Source: Modestobacter lapidis
GTDB lineage: Bacteria; Actinomycetota; Actinomycetes; Mycobacteriales; Geodermatophilaceae
Reading direction: 5' to 3'
Length of the DNA stretch: 64,000 nucleotides
Assembly: GCA_019779905.1 (NCBI GenBank)
Contig: JABAKE010000017.1
Location: forward strand, 1 to 64,000
In this document: in pieces, positions 19,117-28,340 of the stretch
Numbering within the stretch: the stretch's first letter is position 1
Layout: every line of letters starts with the position of its first letter
Notes under the pieces: generated by a model
Told to the model about the DNA's origin: nothing
The model's input: the letters and a program-made list of their open reading frames with translations, nothing else
The model's database searches: none
Position numbers and translations under genes: made by a program

Positions 19117-19880
19117 GCGGAGGCGCCCTTGTACGCGCGCAGCACGTCCTCGAGGTCGCCGTGCTGCACGATCCGCCCGTGTTCCATCCAGATCGCGGTG
19201 TCGCAGAGCTCGCGGAGGAACTCGTCGGAGTGCGAGGCGAACACCAGCAGCCCCGAGCGCTCGACCAGCTCGGCGAGCCGCTTCTTCGACTTGTCCAGGA
19301 AGGCGGCATCGACGGCGCCGATGCCCTCGTCCAGGAGCAGGATCTCGGGATCGATGCTGGTGACCACCCCCAGGGCCAGGCGCACCCGCATGCCGGTGGA
19401 GTAGGTGCGCAGCGGCATCCGCAGGAAGTCGCCGAGCTCGGTGAACTCGGCGATGTCGTCGACCCGCGCCTCCATCTGCTTGCGGCTCATGCCCAGGAAC
19501 AGCCCCCGGACGACGATGTTCTCCAGCCCGGACACCTCCGGGTCCATCCCGACGCCCAGGTCGAACACCGGGGCGACCCGGCCGGTGACGACCGCGGAGC
19601 CCCGGGTGGGCTCGTAGATGCCCGACAGCAGCCGGAGCAGCGTCGACTTGCCGGCGCCGTTGTGCCCGACCAGCCCGACGCGGGCGCCGTGGCCGAGCTG
19701 CAGGGTGATGTCCCGCAGCGCCTCGATGACCGGCACCCGCGACTCGCTGGCGATGTTGCCGCCGACCATGCCCATGACCGTCTTCTTCAGGGACCGGCTC
19801 TTCGCGTCGAAGATCGGGAAGTCGACACAGGCGTTCTCGGTGGTGATGCTGACCAGGGGTCTGTCCTCCGACACGGTCAC
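19113..19880 (-). CDS. wzt: Galactan exporter ATP-binding protein (Wzt type)
   Basis: A 255-residue ABC ATPase. Walker A is GHNGAGKST near residue 70, the signature YSTGMRVRLALG, Walker B EILLLDEG, and the switch region ASHSDE. It lacks the C-terminal carbohydrate-binding domain of some Wzt proteins, as does the mycobacterial galactan exporter Rv3781. With the permease it should export lipid-linked galactan. GTG 19880 overlaps the permease stop (GTGA). A second GTG two codons on is possible. Confidence 0.93.
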   Translation of the reverse strand: MTVSEDRPLVSITTENACVDFPIFDAKSRSLKKTVMGMVGGNIASESRVPVIEALRDITLQLGHGARVGLVGHNGAGKSTLLRLLSGIYEPTRGSAVVTGRVAPVFDLGVGMDPEVSGLENIVVRGLFLGMSRKQMEARVDDIAEFTELGDFLRMPLRTYSTGMRVRLALGVVTSIDPEILLLDEGIGAVDAAFLDKSKKRLAELVERSGLLVFASHSDEFLRELCDTAIWMEHGRIVQHGDLEDVLRAYKGASA

Positions 19881-20713
19881 ACCCAGTAGGAGATGCGCGC
19901 GCGGTAACGGCGCAGCACGACCAGCGTCACGGCCCAGCCGACGACGGTGATCGCCAGGACGATGATCCAGTGCCGGATCTGCTGGTCCTGGCCCAACATG
20001 GGCTGGCGGATGATCTCGATGAAGTGCAGGAACGGGTTGAACTCGACCAGCCGCGCCCGCTCGGCGATGGCCGGGTTGGGGCTGTTGACCAGGTCCTCGT
20101 AGATCCAGACGATCGGGGTGAGGAAGAACATCAACTGGACGATGCTCTGGGTGATCGGGGTCAGATCGCGGAACCGGGTGGTGGCCATCCCGAGGAGCAG
20201 CGCCGCCCAGGCGCCGTTCAGCGTGAGCAGCAGGAAGGCCGGGAATGCCGTGAGCGACGTCCAGGACAGCTGCTGGGGGAAGATGATCAGCATGACCGCG
20301 TACACGGCGAGGTTGTGCGCGAAGAAGAGCACCTGCCGCCACACCAGCCGGTACACGTGCACCGACAACGGCGAGGGCAGGTGCTTGATCAGCCCCTCGT
20401 TGGCGATGAACACCTCGGAGCCCTCGCTGATGCAACCGCTGATGAAGCCCCACACGATGAAGCCCACGAGGATGTAGGGCAGCTGCACGGAGAGCTCGTT
20501 GCCGAACAGGCCGGCGTAGAGGATGCCCAGCGCGACGGCCGTCACGGCCATGCTGATCGTGATCCAGATGGGGCCCAGAAGGGACCGGCGGTAGCGCTGC
20601 CGGATGTCCTGCCAGCCGAGGTGCCCCCACAGCTGCCGTTGCCCCCACCCGCCGACCAGGTCGTCGGCCGCGCGGCGCCAGCTCCTCGCGCCGGGGACGG
20701 CGGTGACGGTCAT
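19877..20713 (-). CDS. wzm: Galactan exporter permease (Wzm type)
   Basis: A 278-residue ABC-2 permease with about six membrane segments, starting with an amphipathic region (RSWRRAADDLVGGWGQRQLWGH, broken by Trp and Gly). FIVWGFISGCISEG and the HLPSPLSVHVYRLVWRQ loop fit the polysaccharide exporter family. It forms the membrane part of the Wzm-Wzt pair (Rv3783-like). ATG 20713 lies seven bases after a TAGCGT box and is preferred over an upstream in-frame ATG. It is first in the wzm-wzt-glfT1 operon. Confidence 0.92.
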   Translation of the reverse strand: MTVTAVPGARSWRRAADDLVGGWGQRQLWGHLGWQDIRQRYRRSLLGPIWITISMAVTAVALGILYAGLFGNELSVQLPYILVGFIVWGFISGCISEGSEVFIANEGLIKHLPSPLSVHVYRLVWRQVLFFAHNLAVYAVMLIIFPQQLSWTSLTAFPAFLLLTLNGAWAALLLGMATTRFRDLTPITQSIVQLMFFLTPIVWIYEDLVNSPNPAIAERARLVEFNPFLHFIEIIRQPMLGQDQQIRHWIIVLAITVVGWAVTLVVLRRYRARISYWV

Positions 20714-20726
20714 GTGCCCCACGCTA
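20714..20726 (-). promoter_or_regulatory. -10 box TAGCGT before wzm
   Basis: TAGCGT on the minus strand ends seven bases before ATG 20713, so the exporter operon is probably leaderless. Confidence 0.55.
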
Positions 20727-20775
20727 CCTGGGCGGGTCGGCCGGCCGGCACGCCTGACATCGACTGCGGGGGGCA

Positions 20776-23700
20776 TCACGATCGCAGCTGCACAGTGGCC
20801 TCACCGGTCACACCGTCCACGGTGATCGACCCCCGCTGGAAGTCCGTCCGGCTGCCACCGGCCACCGGCCGCTCGTCCGACGTCGGATAGCCCAGGGAGC
20901 CCTGCTCCCACCCGGTCGCCGCCCAGGCCGCCAGCACGTCGTCGCGCAGCACGCGGGCCCCGGTGGCCGGGGTGGCGTAGATCGCACCGCCCTGGAAGTG
21001 GGCGTACTGGCCCACGCCGTCGGGGGTGCCGGTGACGTCGGTCGTCGGGTAGCCGAGGACACCGGCCTCCCAGCCGGTCCGCGTCCACGCCGCGCGTACC
21101 GGCCCGTGCACGGCGTGCGCGCCGGTGGCCCGGGTCCAGTAGATCGACCCGCCCTGGAAGTGCTGGTAGCGGCCGAGGCCGTCGGGCGTCGCGGTGACCC
21201 CGGCCGTCGGGTAGCCCAGCGGGCCGCGTTCCCAGCCGGTCAGCGACCAGGCGTCGCGGAAGACCACGGGCAGGGCGCGGGCGCCGGTGGCGGCGGTGGC
21301 GTACAGCGACCCGCCCTCGAAGTGCTGGTAGGTCGCCGCGCCGTCCGGGGTCCTCCCCGCGTCGCTGACCGGCAGCCCGAGTTCGCCGGCCGCCGCGCCG
21401 TAGGCGCTGAGCAGGGCGGTGGGCACCGCGTGCGTGCCGGTGGCCGGTGAGACGTAGAGCTCGCCGCCCTGGAACGCCTGCACCTGCCCCCGGCCGTCCG
21501 CGGTCGCCGCGGCCGTGCCAGTCGGGTAGCCCAGCGGGCCACGTTCCCAACCCGAGGCCGCCCAGCCGTTCCGGATAGCGGTGGGGACCACCCGTGCGCC
21601 GGTGGCGGCGGTGGCGTAGATCGACCCGTGCTCGAAGTGCTGGTAGGTCGCCTTGCCGTCCGGGGTCCTCCCCACGCCGCTGACCGGCAGGCCGAGCGAC
21701 CCGCTCGCTCCGCCGGCCGCCGTGTAGGCGCCCAGCAGCGCCGCGGGAACCGCGTGCCCGCCGGTGGCCGGCGAGGCGTAGATTGCGCCGCCCTCGAAGC
21801 GGACCAGCAGGCCCCGGCCGTCGGGGGTGGCGACGGCGTCGGCGTTCGGGTAGCCGAGCGGGCCCCGCTCCCAGCCGGAGGCCGCCCAGCCGTCCCGGAT
21901 GGCGGTGGGCAGCACCCGGGTGCCGGTCGTCGCGGTCGAGTAGATCGACCCGTGCTCGAAGTGCTGGTAGGTCGCCTTGCCGTCCGGGGTCCTCGCGGCG
22001 TCGTCGACCGGCAGGCCGAGCGAGCCGGCCGGGCCGCCGGCCGCCTCGTACGCCGGGAGGAGGGCGGTGGGCACGCCGTGCCCACCGGTGGCCGGCGAGG
22101 CGTAGACCTTGCCGCCCTGGAAGCTCTGCACCTGGCCACGGCCGTCCGCTGTCGGGGTGGCGCCGGAGGTCGGGTAACCGAGCACCCCGGCCTCCCAGCC
22201 CGCGGCCGCCCAGCCGTCCCGGATGGCGGTGGGCAGCACCCGGGTACCGCTCGTCGCGGTCGAGTAGATCGACCCGCCCTCGAAGTGCTGGTAGGTCGCC
22301 TTGCCGTCCGGGGTCCTCCCTGCGCCGGTCACCGGCAGGCCGAGCGGACCGTTCTCCCAGCCGCTGGCCGCCCAGGCGGCCAGGATCGGGCCGGACAGGG
22401 CGCGCGCGCCGGTGGCCGCCGAGACGTACACCGAGCCGCCCTGGAAGTGCACGTACTGCGCTGTGCCGTTCGGCGTGCCGGCCACGTCCGACACCGGGTA
22501 GCCCAGCGGACCGTTCTCCCATCCGGTGCCGGCCCAGGCGGCGTAGACCGGCTCGGGGAGCAGCCGGGCGCCGGTGGTGGGCGTCCAGTAGATGGAGCCG
22601 TGCTCGAAGTGGGCGAACAGGCCCACTCCGTCCGGCGCCACGGCCAGGTCGGTCACCGGCAGCCCGAGCGGGCCGTTCTCCCAGCCGGACGCGGCCCACC
22701 GGTCGTAGACCACGCCACCGAGCACGTGGGCACCGGTTGCCGCGGACCAGTAGATCGACCCGCCCTGGAAGTGCGCGTAGTGCGCCGCGCCGCCGCGGAT
22801 GCCCGCCTGGTCGCTCGTCGGGTAGCCGAGGTAGCCGCCCTCCCAGCCGGTGGTCCCCCACTTGTCCCGGACCGCACCGTTGACGCTGTGGGCGCCGGAG
22901 GCCGGCGACCAGTAGATCGAGCCGCGCTGGAACTCCTGGAAGCAGCCGTCGCCGGGCAGTTCGCACATCGCGTCGCGCACCGGCCAGCCCAGCGGGCCGG
23001 CCTCCCAGCCCAGCGAGCCCCACTTGTCGCGCACCGCGCCGTAGAGCACGTACCGGGCGCCGGTCGCCGGCGACCAGTAGATGGCGCCCCGGGCGTAGGA
23101 CTGCAGGCAGCCGCCACCGGCCAGCCCGCAGACGACGTTGCCCGCGATGCTCCCCAGCACGCCGGTCGCCCCGCCCAGCTCGGCGTACCGGCCGGTCACC
23201 TGCGCGGCGCCGGGCACCTGGGTCGAGCCGAACCAGTCGGTGTAGTAGATCCAGAAGTTGCGGTTGCCGTACGCCGAGCACCCGTCGCCGGTGCCCTTGC
23301 CGGCGTTGAGCGCCGCGGCGTTGGGCTGGTAGGGGGTGTAGTTGTAGAGGCCGGCGGTCGCCTGGTTCTCGATGAAGACCGGCGTGCTGCCGCAGGCGGC
23401 ATTCGGGTGGTAGCGCAGGTTGTTGACCAGCCCGGCCTTGTAGTTGTACCGGCTGGAGTCCGCCGCGTAGTTCCGGTACTGCCACGCGGCGCTGTAGACC
23501 TGGTTGAAGAAGCCGTTGTACTCCGGCTTGCACGGCGCGGTGTCCGGGCAACCGAAGCCCATCGCCTCCCGGTACCGCTTGGCGTAGAGGCTGGAACCGC
23601 TGGCGGTGACCAGGCTCTGCTCCTTCTGCAGGATCACCAGCAGCACCCGCTGGCTGACGCCGCAGGCCTGCCCGACCTTGGCGATGACCGCCGCGGCCCG

Positions 23701-24042
23701 CTCGGCGGCCGCTCCGACGTAGGTGCCGGGGCACCTGCTGTCCGCGGGCTTGGTGGCGGTGTCGACCAGGTAGTCCTTCAGACACCAGGTGCCGTCGTTG
23801 CCGACCTTGCAGTTGGGGTTCTTCGCGTTCAGGAACGTCTGGACCGCGCCGGTGTCCATCGCGTTGCCGTCGAAGAACAGCTGGTCGCTGATGATGTTGC
23901 CGGGCCGGAACTGCGACGTGTCCGCCGCCTCCACCAACGGGGTCGGCGCCGCCGGCGGAAGGGTGGCGAGCACACCGGCGACGACGCCCGCGCCGCAGAC
24001 GACCGCCAGCATCCCGGCGAGCAGCCGACGCAGCACGGTCAC
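20776..24042 (-). CDS. Secreted LGFP-repeat protein with lysozyme-like N-terminal domain
   Basis: A 1088-residue exported protein. A signal peptide covers residues ~1-38. Residues ~45-290 form a Cys-containing domain with VILQKEQSLV, AMGFGCPDTAPCK and FFNQVYSAAWQYRNY. The family is seen in actinobacteria, and the KEQSLV helix is reminiscent of lytic transglycosylases, though I cannot assign activity. The rest is about 15 LGFP-type units of ~50 residues (GPLGYP, GSLGLP and so on), thought to bind wall polysaccharide. GTG 24042 overlaps the lipoprotein stop, giving translational coupling. It lies beside the galactan genes, which fits a wall-anchoring role. Confidence 0.85.
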   Translation of the reverse strand: MTVLRRLLAGMLAVVCGAGVVAGVLATLPPAAPTPLVEAADTSQFRPGNIISDQLFFDGNAMDTGAVQTFLNAKNPNCKVGNDGTWCLKDYLVDTATKPADSRCPGTYVGAAAERAAAVIAKVGQACGVSQRVLLVILQKEQSLVTASGSSLYAKRYREAMGFGCPDTAPCKPEYNGFFNQVYSAAWQYRNYAADSSRYNYKAGLVNNLRYHPNAACGSTPVFIENQATAGLYNYTPYQPNAAALNAGKGTGDGCSAYGNRNFWIYYTDWFGSTQVPGAAQVTGRYAELGGATGVLGSIAGNVVCGLAGGGCLQSYARGAIYWSPATGARYVLYGAVRDKWGSLGWEAGPLGWPVRDAMCELPGDGCFQEFQRGSIYWSPASGAHSVNGAVRDKWGTTGWEGGYLGYPTSDQAGIRGGAAHYAHFQGGSIYWSAATGAHVLGGVVYDRWAASGWENGPLGLPVTDLAVAPDGVGLFAHFEHGSIYWTPTTGARLLPEPVYAAWAGTGWENGPLGYPVSDVAGTPNGTAQYVHFQGGSVYVSAATGARALSGPILAAWAASGWENGPLGLPVTGAGRTPDGKATYQHFEGGSIYSTATSGTRVLPTAIRDGWAAAGWEAGVLGYPTSGATPTADGRGQVQSFQGGKVYASPATGGHGVPTALLPAYEAAGGPAGSLGLPVDDAARTPDGKATYQHFEHGSIYSTATTGTRVLPTAIRDGWAASGWERGPLGYPNADAVATPDGRGLLVRFEGGAIYASPATGGHAVPAALLGAYTAAGGASGSLGLPVSGVGRTPDGKATYQHFEHGSIYATAATGARVVPTAIRNGWAASGWERGPLGYPTGTAAATADGRGQVQAFQGGELYVSPATGTHAVPTALLSAYGAAAGELGLPVSDAGRTPDGAATYQHFEGGSLYATAATGARALPVVFRDAWSLTGWERGPLGYPTAGVTATPDGLGRYQHFQGGSIYWTRATGAHAVHGPVRAAWTRTGWEAGVLGYPTTDVTGTPDGVGQYAHFQGGAIYATPATGARVLRDDVLAAWAATGWEQGSLGYPTSDERPVAGGSRTDFQRGSITVDGVTGEATVQLRS

Positions 24043-24578
24043 TCCGCCACCCGCACGTCGAACGGTTCGGAGGTCCCGCTCGTCGTCCCCGACTCGTAGC
24101 CCAGGACGGCACTCCACTCGCCCGGCGCCAGGTCGTCGCCGAGGACCTGCAGCTGGCCACAGGACGTGGTGGAGGCGTCGGCGACGGCGTCCGACGTCGT
24201 CGACACCGACTCTCCGTCCCGGGTGAGCTCGAGGGTGCAGGTTCCGCCGTCCTCGATCACCGGGCTGACGTAGCCACTGGCGATCACCGCGTCCGCGGCC
24301 CCGTCCCAGACCAGGTAGGTCAGCACCACGTCGGTGGTGGCCGGCCGCGGGGCGTCGGTCGCGACCGGGGCGTCGTCGTCGGTGACCACGCCCACCGGCG
24401 GGGTCACCGGCGCCGTCGTCGACGTCGACGTCGTCGCCCCGGTGACCGTCCCGGCGGCCTGCCCGGCCGCCGCTCGTTCCACGTCGGCTGCACCGCCGGT
24501 GCAGCCGGTCAGCCCGACCACGGCGGCGGAGGCGAGCACGAGCCGCCCTCGGCGGCTCCGGAACGGGGAAGACGTCAT
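24039..24578 (-). CDS. Lipoprotein of unknown function
   Basis: A 179-residue protein with a basic N-terminus, a hydrophobic h-region and the lipobox VGLTGC (Cys 26), so it is probably lipid-anchored outside the membrane. A Thr/Ser/Pro/Val linker (residues ~40-85) is followed by a beta-sandwich-like domain with two cysteines (GTCTLEL and TSCGQL) that could form a disulfide. It sits between two LGFP-repeat genes on the same strand and overlaps the second by four bases, suggesting that all three products act together at the wall. No family recognised. Confidence 0.85.
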   Translation of the reverse strand: MTSSPFRSRRGRLVLASAAVVGLTGCTGGAADVERAAAGQAAGTVTGATTSTSTTAPVTPPVGVVTDDDAPVATDAPRPATTDVVLTYLVWDGAADAVIASGYVSPVIEDGGTCTLELTRDGESVSTTSDAVADASTTSCGQLQVLGDDLAPGEWSAVLGYESGTTSGTSEPFDVRVAE

Positions 24579-24642
24579 GTCGGGAGGCCCTTCGGGTCGC
24601 GGCCCTCAGCGGTGGTGCTGCGGGGGCGTTGCACGCCGGATA

Positions 24643-27600
24643 TCACCGTACGGTAACGGTGGCCTCACCCGTTGACGTCGACACGCTGATGAAGCCTCGT
24701 TCGAAGTCGGTTCGGGTACCGCCGCTGACGGTCCGGGTGTCGGAGGTGGGGTAGCCGAGCCGGCCCTGCTCCCAGCCGGTCCGGGCCCAGGCGTCGAGCA
24801 CCGCGCCCCGCAGGACGTGCGCGCCGGTTCCCTGGCTCCAGTAGACGGCGCCGCCCTGGAAGTAGGTGTAGGCGCCCTTCCGGTCCGGCGTGACGGTGTG
24901 GTCGGTGGTCGGGAAGCCGAGCACGCCCTGCTCCCAGCCGGCGGCCGCCCAGGCGTCGCGCACCGGCCCGCGGACGACGTGGGCCCCGGTCGCCCGGCTC
25001 CAGTAGACCGACCCGCCGGCGAAGTGGACGTACTCACCGGCGCTGCCGGGCGTCGGCCGCACCGTCGTGACCGGGTAGCCCAGCGACCCGCCCTCCCAAC
25101 CGGCGAGCGCCCAGGAATCCCGGATGGCCGCCGGCAGCGCGAACGCCCCACCCGCCGTGGAGTAGACCGATCCGCCGGCGAAATGCTGGTAGGTGGCCTT
25201 GCCGTCCGGCGTGCGGCCGGGATCGGTGATCGGGAACCCGAACCGCGCCGTCCCCCCGGCAGCCGTGACGGCCGCCTGGAACGGCGCGGTGACCATGCGG
25301 ACCGCGCCGCCCGCGGAGTAGAGCGCGCCGCCCTGGAACGTCTGCACGGTGCCGGCCGCCGGCCCGGACGCACCCGTGCCGGGGGTCGTCGTGGTGGTCG
25401 TGGTCGGTCCGGAGGTCGGGTAGCCCAGCGGCCCCCGCTCGAAGCCCGAGGCGGCCCAGACCCCGAAGGCGGCTGCGGGCACCACGTGCGTCCCGGTCGC
25501 CGTCGTCGAGTAGATCGACCCGCCCTCGAAGTGCTGGTAGGTCGCCTTGCCGTCCGGGGTCCTCCCGGCGTCACCGACCGGCAGGCCGAGCGAGCCGGCC
25601 ACCCCGCCGGCCGCCACGAAAGCGGTCCGGAGCCGGGCGGAGACCGCGTGCGCACCGGTGGCCGGCGAGGCGTAGACCTCGCCGCCCTGGAAGGTGGCGA
25701 CGGTCCCGCGGCCGTCGGGGGTGGGGCCGGCGTCGGAGGTCGGGTAGCCCAGCGGTCCCGCCTCCCAGCCGGACGCCGCCCAGCCGTCGCGGACCGCCGT
25801 GGTCAGGGTCCGGGTGCCGGTTGCTGCCGTGGAGTAGATCGACCCGCGCTGGAAGTGCTGGTAGGTCGCCTTGCCGTCCGGGGTCTTCCCGGTGCCGGTG
25901 ACCGGCAGGCCGAGCAAACCGTTCTCCCAGCCGCTGGCCGCCCAGGCGGCCAGGAGCGGGCCGGACAGGGCCCGCGCGCCGGTGGCCGCCGAGGCGTACA
26001 CCGAGCCGCGCTGGAAGTGCACGTACTCGGCCTGCCCGTTGGGCGTCCGCGTCAGGTCGGTCACGGGGTAGCCCAGCGGCCCGGTCTCCCACCCGGTCGC
26101 CGCCCACGCCCCGTAGACGGCCTTGTCGAGCAGCCGGGCGCCGGTGGTGGGGGTCCAGTAGATGGAGCCGTGCTCGAAGTGGGCGAACAGGCCGACCCGG
26201 TCCGGCGCCACGGCCAGATCGGTCACCGGCAGCCCGAGCCGGCTGTTCTCCCAGCCGGACGCGGCCCACCGGTCGTAGACAGCGCCGCCCAGCACGTGGG
26301 CACCGGTCGCCGCGGACCAGTAGATCGACCCGCCCTGGAAGTGCGCGTACTGCGCTCCGCCACCGCGGATCGGCGTCTGGTCGGTCGTCGGGTAGCCCAG
26401 GTAACCGACCTCCCAGCCGGTGGTCGACCACTTGTCGCGCACCGCGCCGGCGACGGCGTGCGCGCCCGTCGCCGGGGACCAGTACAGGGACCCCTGCTGG
26501 AAGTGCTGGAACTGCCCCGAGCCGTCCGGGGTCGCGGCCACGTCGGTGATCGGGTAGCCCAGCCAGCTGTTCTCCCAGCCCAGCGACGCCCACTTGTCCC
26601 GCAGGACCCCTCGGACGACGTGCGCCCCGGTGTTCGTCGAGGCGTACAGCGACCCGTTGGCGTAGTGGGCGAACGCACCGCCCGGAAGCGGGGTGACCGG
26701 GGTGGCCGGCGTGCCGAGCAGCGTCCGGACGGCGGCGTCGGAGTCGTAGCGCTTCTGCACCAGCGGGGCCGCCGAGCCAAGCTGGGCGGTCACCTTGTCG
26801 CGGATCTCGGCGAGGCGGGCGTAGCCGTACCGGCCCGGGCAGGCCGTCGAGCCGACGTCCCGGTGGCCGAAGATCGTCGGGAGGGTGACCGTGGTCCCCG
26901 CGGCGTACCGCGAGGTGCCGCCGCCGCGGGACGTGAGCACCGTGCTGCCCCTCGGGTCGATGCCGAACAACGAGAACTTCCAGGCGATGATCGCGGCGAC
27001 GGAGTCGACCGTCCCCTGCGGCACCGGCACCACGTCGTAGTTGCCGAGCATCGAGACGCCGAAGGTCGAGTTGTTGAAGCCACCGGCGTGCGCGGCGATC
27101 ACCGTGCTGGCCAGGCCGCCGGCCCGGCCCTCGAAGAGCCGGCCGAACTTGTCGACGATGACGTTGTAGCCGATGTCGCCCCAGCCCAGCTTGACGGTGT
27201 GGTACTGGTAGATCGACCGCATCATGGCGGGCACCTGGTCGTACGAGTAGTTGTTCGAGTCCGCGGTGTGGTGCAGCGTCGCGGCCTTGATCGTGGGGGC
27301 GTACTCCGGCCCCCAGCTGCGGATCCGCTCGTCGGCCCCCCACTGCGCCCGGGAGAAGACGGCCGGCATCGCGGCGGCCGCGTTCGCGGTGTCGGTGATC
27401 TCCGGGGCGTCGAGCGCGGCGTCGGCCGCGCTGGCACCCGGGTCGATCAGCTCGAGCTGGACGTCGGTGGGCTGGGCGCCCGACCGCGTCACCAGCTCCG
27501 CCTCGACGCCGGTGCTCGGGCCGGTCCACAGCGGGCTGGTCCCACCGCGCAGCTCGGCGCCGGTGGCCGCGGTGGTGCTCTGGTCGGCGGTCTCGGGGGT

Positions 27601-27954
27601 GACCTCCGTCCACGTGCCCCAGTCGCCGTCCTCGGTGCGCACGCGGACCTGCACGACCGTGTCGGTGACGGCCGGGTCGTGGGTCCAGGTGACGCCGACG
27701 AGCGAGAACGGCGCCACGTCGCTGCCGGCGACCGTGAGGGTGGGCTCGGTCGACGAGACCCCGGGAACCGGGGCGGTGGTGCCCGGCTGCACATCGGCGG
27801 CGGGCGCCGGCGCGTCGACCGAGCCCATCGAGACCTCGGCACTGGAACCGGCGACCGGCTCCGGTTCGGGGACCGGTGCGGCGTAGACGGGCAGGACGAG
27901 CAGGGTGCCGGTCAGGGCCAGCAAGGCGATGAGGCCCGTGAGTGTACGACGCAC
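24643..27954 (-). CDS. Secreted N-acetylmuramoyl-L-alanine amidase with LGFP repeats
   Basis: A 1103-residue exported protein. A signal peptide (~1-25) and a Pro/Ala-rich region are followed by a beta domain to ~190. Next comes a PGRP/amidase_2 domain at ~200-400 with zinc ligands in TLHHTAD, GHRDVG and TACPG, and the FGVSMLGNYD strand. It should cut the stem peptide from muramic acid. Twelve LGFP-type units follow. GGAGGA lies seven bases before GTG 27954. The LGFP array shares nearly identical DNA blocks with the array at 20776-24042. LGFP-amidase proteins are known from corynebacteria, where they are thought to tether to arabinogalactan. Confidence 0.93.
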   Translation of the reverse strand: MRRTLTGLIALLALTGTLLVLPVYAAPVPEPEPVAGSSAEVSMGSVDAPAPAADVQPGTTAPVPGVSSTEPTLTVAGSDVAPFSLVGVTWTHDPAVTDTVVQVRVRTEDGDWGTWTEVTPETADQSTTAATGAELRGGTSPLWTGPSTGVEAELVTRSGAQPTDVQLELIDPGASAADAALDAPEITDTANAAAAMPAVFSRAQWGADERIRSWGPEYAPTIKAATLHHTADSNNYSYDQVPAMMRSIYQYHTVKLGWGDIGYNVIVDKFGRLFEGRAGGLASTVIAAHAGGFNNSTFGVSMLGNYDVVPVPQGTVDSVAAIIAWKFSLFGIDPRGSTVLTSRGGGTSRYAAGTTVTLPTIFGHRDVGSTACPGRYGYARLAEIRDKVTAQLGSAAPLVQKRYDSDAAVRTLLGTPATPVTPLPGGAFAHYANGSLYASTNTGAHVVRGVLRDKWASLGWENSWLGYPITDVAATPDGSGQFQHFQQGSLYWSPATGAHAVAGAVRDKWSTTGWEVGYLGYPTTDQTPIRGGGAQYAHFQGGSIYWSAATGAHVLGGAVYDRWAASGWENSRLGLPVTDLAVAPDRVGLFAHFEHGSIYWTPTTGARLLDKAVYGAWAATGWETGPLGYPVTDLTRTPNGQAEYVHFQRGSVYASAATGARALSGPLLAAWAASGWENGLLGLPVTGTGKTPDGKATYQHFQRGSIYSTAATGTRTLTTAVRDGWAASGWEAGPLGYPTSDAGPTPDGRGTVATFQGGEVYASPATGAHAVSARLRTAFVAAGGVAGSLGLPVGDAGRTPDGKATYQHFEGGSIYSTTATGTHVVPAAAFGVWAASGFERGPLGYPTSGPTTTTTTTPGTGASGPAAGTVQTFQGGALYSAGGAVRMVTAPFQAAVTAAGGTARFGFPITDPGRTPDGKATYQHFAGGSVYSTAGGAFALPAAIRDSWALAGWEGGSLGYPVTTVRPTPGSAGEYVHFAGGSVYWSRATGAHVVRGPVRDAWAAAGWEQGVLGFPTTDHTVTPDRKGAYTYFQGGAVYWSQGTGAHVLRGAVLDAWARTGWEQGRLGYPTSDTRTVSGGTRTDFERGFISVSTSTGEATVTVR

Positions 27955-28340
27955 GTGGTGGTCCTCCGATGAGCGGTGAGCAGCGGCCTGCCGGACAGCA
28001 CAGGCACGTTCAGCTCATCTTCTCGACACTCAGGCGAGTCGACCGATGGCAGACCGTGACGAAAACACACCCCCATCTGGTGACCCCGGCTTCTCCGGCG
28101 GAACCGTCCTGGTCGCCGTCGGCCGGAGGCGCCGGAGCCCGCGGAGCCGACGCCGGTGAGCGTTCCCGGGTCGCGTGTGACGGATGTGCCACCGCGGCCC
28201 GGACACGGCAGACGCCGGCGTGGCGACGTGACCACCGGGCACAGTTCCGGGTCGTACAGTCGCCGACGACCACGCCGCTCGACGACGGGCCTCTTCCTGG
28301 CACCTTCCCGACGTCGGCCACCTGACGTGAGGACGTACCC
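27955..28340. other. Divergent region between LGFP amidase and LCP gene
   Basis: 386 bases without a supported gene. It contains the ribosome sites of both flanking genes (GGAGGA for the amidase, GAGGAC for the LCP gene) and a TACAGT box at 28255-28260 for the rightward gene. A relatively A-rich patch lies near 28055-28070. No RNA element was recognised. Confidence 0.6.
28255..28260 (+). promoter_or_regulatory. -10 box TACAGT for the LCP gene
   Basis: TACAGT lies about 80 bases upstream of GTG 28341, which has a normal GAGGAC ribosome site. No good -35 was seen. Confidence 0.4.

Noticed and set aside
20776-27954. Regular repeats that might suggest a CRISPR array
   Set aside because: The ~150-base periodicity is in frame and encodes LGFP units. 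There are no short identical repeats with unique spacers and no cas genes.
24817-27972. About 1050-residue rightward open frame antisense to the LGFP amidase
   Set aside because: It mirrors the repeats of the real gene, is dominated by Gly/Arg/Val/Pro, and lacks a start context. It is a shadow of the LGFP array.
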